This document shows positions 61,499 through 64,000 of a stretch of 64,000 nucleotides of DNA, piece by piece. The notes under the pieces were generated by a model, which was not told the DNA's origin, made no database searches, and worked only from the letters and a program-made list of their open reading frames with translations. The position numbers and the translations under genes were made by a program. The first letter of the stretch is position 1; every line of letters starts with the position of its first letter. This DNA comes from Auanema rhodensis (taxonomy: Eukaryota; Nematoda; Chromadorea; Rhabditida; Rhabditidae): assembly GCA_964057225.1 (NCBI GenBank), contig OZ059895.1:23198688-23262687 (forward strand), read 5' to 3'.

Positions 61499-64000
61499 CA
61501 TAACTAATTTTTGTATTAAGCGTTTCTCAATGTAGTATAGTGCATTCGATGCGGATTTTTAAGCTGCGTCGATCTGTTTTATCAGATTTGCGCTAGCTTA
61601 AAAATGCACCGAGATATCAACTGATATAAGTTCACACTTATATCCTCGATTTTCACCCTGAAGAATTAATTTTTTCGTTGAATAACAATGTCCATCGTCT
61701 TTGCCTTGAAAAAAGGAATCTAAAAACATCTACTTTTTGCTAAATTATTCTGAAATTTTTCGAAAAAATTTTTGTCAAAATGTTTTTGGAAGCAATGTTG
61801 AGTGTACATGGAAACTCAACATACACTAATGCATCATTTTTCAAACGATCATAACTAATTTTCGTATTAAGCGTTTCTCAATGTAGTATAGTGCATTCGA
61901 TGCGGATTTTTAAGCTGCGTCGATCTGTGTTATCAGATTTGCGCTAGCTTAAAAATGCACCGAGATATCAACTGATATATGTTCACACTTATATCCTCGA
62001 TTTTCACCCTGAAGAATTAATTTTTTCGTTGAATAACAATGTCCATCGTCTTTGCCTTGAAAAAAGGAATCTAAAAACATCTACTTTTCGCTAAATTATT
62101 TTGAAATTTTTCGAAAAAATTTTTGTCAAAATGTTTTTGGAAGCAATGTTGAGTGTACATGGAAACTCAACATACACTAATGCATCATTTTTCAAACGAT
62201 CATAACTAATTTTTGTATTAAGCGTTTCTCAATGTAGTATAGTGCATTCGATGCGGATTTTTAAGCTGCGTCGATCTGTGTTATCAGATTTGCGCTAGCT
62301 TAAAAATGCACCGAGATATCAACTGATATATGTTCACACTTATATCCTCGATTTTCACCCTGAAGAATTAATTTTTTCGTTGAATAACAATGTTCATCGT
62401 CTTTGCCTTGAAAAAAGGAATCTAAAAACATCTACTTTTTGCTAAATTATTTTGAAATTTTTCGAAAAAATTTTTGTCAAAATGTTTTTGGAAGCAATGT
62501 TGAGTGTACATGGAAACTCAACATACACTAATGCATCATTTTTCAAACGATCATAACTAATTTTTGTATTAAGCGTTTCTCAATGTAGTATAGTGCATTC
62601 GATGCGGATTTTTAAGCTGCGTCGATCTGTGTTATCAGATTTGCGCTAGCTTAAAAATGCACCGAGATATCAACTGATATAAGTTCACACTTATATCCTC
62701 GATTTTCACCCTGAAGAATTAATTTTTTCGTTGAATAACAATGTTCATCGTCTTTGCCTTGAAAAAAGGAATCTAAAAACATCTACTTTTTGCTAAATTA
62801 TTTTGTTAATTTTTCGAAAAAATTTTTGTCAAAATGTTTTTGGAAGCAATGTTGAGTGTACATGGAAACTCAACATACACTAATGCATCATTTTTCAAAC
62901 GATCATAACTAATTTTTGTATCAAGCGTTTCTCAATGTAGTATAGTGCATTCGATGCGGATTTTTAAGCTGCGTCGATCTGTGTTATCAGATTTGCGCTA
63001 GCTTAAAAATGCACCGAGATATCAACTGATATAAGTTCACACTTATATCCTCGATTTTCACCCTGAAGAATTAATTTTTTCGTTGAATAACAATGTCCAT
63101 CGTCTTTGCCTTGAAAAAAGAAATCTAAAAACATCTACTTTTTGCTAAATTATTTTGAAATTTTTCGAAAAAATTTTTGTCAAAATGTTTTTAGAAGCAA
63201 TGTTGAGTGTACATGGAAACTCAACATACACTAATGCATCATTTTTCAAACGATCATAACTAATTTTTGTATTAAGCGTTTCTCAATGTAGTATAGTGCA
63301 TTCGATGCGGATTTTTAAGCTGCAATGATCTGTGTTATCAGATTTGCGCTAGCTTAAAAATGCACCGAGATATCAACTGATATAAGTTCACACTTATATC
63401 CTCGATTTTCACCCTGAAGAATTAATTTTTTCGTTGAATAACAATGTCCATCGTCTTTGCCTTGAAAAAAGAAATCTAAAAACATCTACTTTTTGCTAAA
63501 TTATTTTGAAATTTTTCGAAAAAATTTTTGTCAAAATGTTTTTGGAAGCAATGTTGAGTGTACATGGAAACTCAACATACACTAATGCATCATTTTTCAA
63601 ACGATCATAACTAATTTTTGTATTAAGCGTTTCTCAATGTAGTATAGTGCATTCGATGCAGATTTTTAAGCTGCGTCGATCTGTGTTATCAGATTTGCGC
63701 TAGCTTAGAAATGCACCGAGATATCAACTGATATATGTTCACACTTATATCCTCGATTTTCACCCTGAAGAATTAATTTTTTCGTTGAATAACAATGTCC
63801 ATCGTCTTTGCCTTGAAAAAAGGAATCTAAAAACATCTACTTTTTGCTAAATTATCTTGAAATTTTTCGAAAAAATTTTTGTCAAAATGTTTTTGGAAGC
63901 AATGTTGAGTGTACATGGAAACTCAACATACACTAATGCATCATTTTTCAAACGATCATAACTAATTTTTGTATTAAGCGTTTCTCAATGTAGTATAGTG

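Larger units (their letters stand above)
58796..63217 (+). repeat. 2211-bp composite HOR unit, two tandem copies
   Basis: Repeats at 2211 bp, that is six 351-bp monomers plus a 104-bp partial duplication plus a 1-bp insertion. Markers: ATGGAGACTC at 58791 and 61002; CGATTATTTTG at about 59180 and 61391; TATTCTGAAA; TTTTGTTAATT at 60590 and 62801. Since both copies carry the same accidents, the accidents predate the duplication. Outer boundaries are approximate. Confidence 0.85.
58433..64000 (+). repeat. 351-bp satellite DNA array, right part (about 16 monomers)
   Basis: The same array continues in the same orientation after the retrotransposon. Phase is conserved: removing the 6795-bp element plus one 4-bp target duplication makes the flanks join mid-monomer without loss. 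Starting at 58436 the sequence completes the monomer interrupted at 51637. This part contains a 2211-bp composite unit present twice and reaches the right edge of the window. Confidence 0.98.

Overview
This window is eukaryotic, probably from an invertebrate animal. It is almost entirely one tandem satellite array (about 57.2 kb of 64 kb) with a 351-bp, AT-rich monomer (31% GC by hand count of the first unit). One nearly intact Ty3/gypsy-type LTR retrotransposon interrupts it. The array runs off both ends, so this is the interior of a larger heterochromatic, possibly (peri)centromeric, block. No host gene, tRNA, rRNA or CRISPR array is visible. The species cannot be named from the sequence. 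The element has gag and pol in one uninterrupted frame and no env, as in some invertebrate (for example nematode Cer1-like) Metaviridae, but that is a weak hint.

Layout. 1-51637: about 148 head-to-tail monomers in one orientation. 51638-58432: a 6795-bp LTR retrotransposon on the + strand, flanked by the 4-bp duplication AGTG. 58433-64000: the array resumes in the same orientation and phase, about 16 more units. Inside the array, shared variants show nested higher-order repeats (HORs): a 4-mer cassette (about 7-14 kb), a 14/15-mer tandem pair (11.9-22.1 kb), a 6-mer pair (20.4-24.6 kb), a 6-mer pair with a 560-bp deletion in its second copy (26.7-30.3 kb), an irregular domain (28.4-37.0 kb), a 7-mer series (37.0-44.4 kb), a 6-mer pair (43.7-47.9 kb) and a 2211-bp composite unit (58.8-63.2 kb). 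Spacing is very regular. The only length changes I found are one 1-bp deletion near 4720, the truncated unit at 29484-29625, and a 104-bp partial duplication plus a 1-bp insertion carried by both copies of the 2211-bp unit.

Each monomer contains a conserved block with two overlapping, mutually exclusive dyads, a second hairpin-capable dyad, a TTTTTCGAAAAA palindrome and runs of A/T tracts. 351 bp is close to two nucleosome repeats.

The retrotransposon has two 484-bp LTRs that read as identical, a primer-binding site directly after the 5' LTR, a 486-bp leader, one 1133-codon ORF (Gag, zinc knuckle, protease, RT, start of RNase H) and a second ORF shifted by -1 (rest of RNase H, integrase with HHCC, DD35E and GPF motifs). 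A duplicated hairpin plus polypurine-tract module precedes the 3' LTR. Catalytic motifs are preserved; the -1 shift inside RNase H is the one evident lesion and could be a sequencing error. Identical LTRs, an exact target duplication and absence of the element from all sibling repeat units indicate a young insertion, later than the local HOR amplification.
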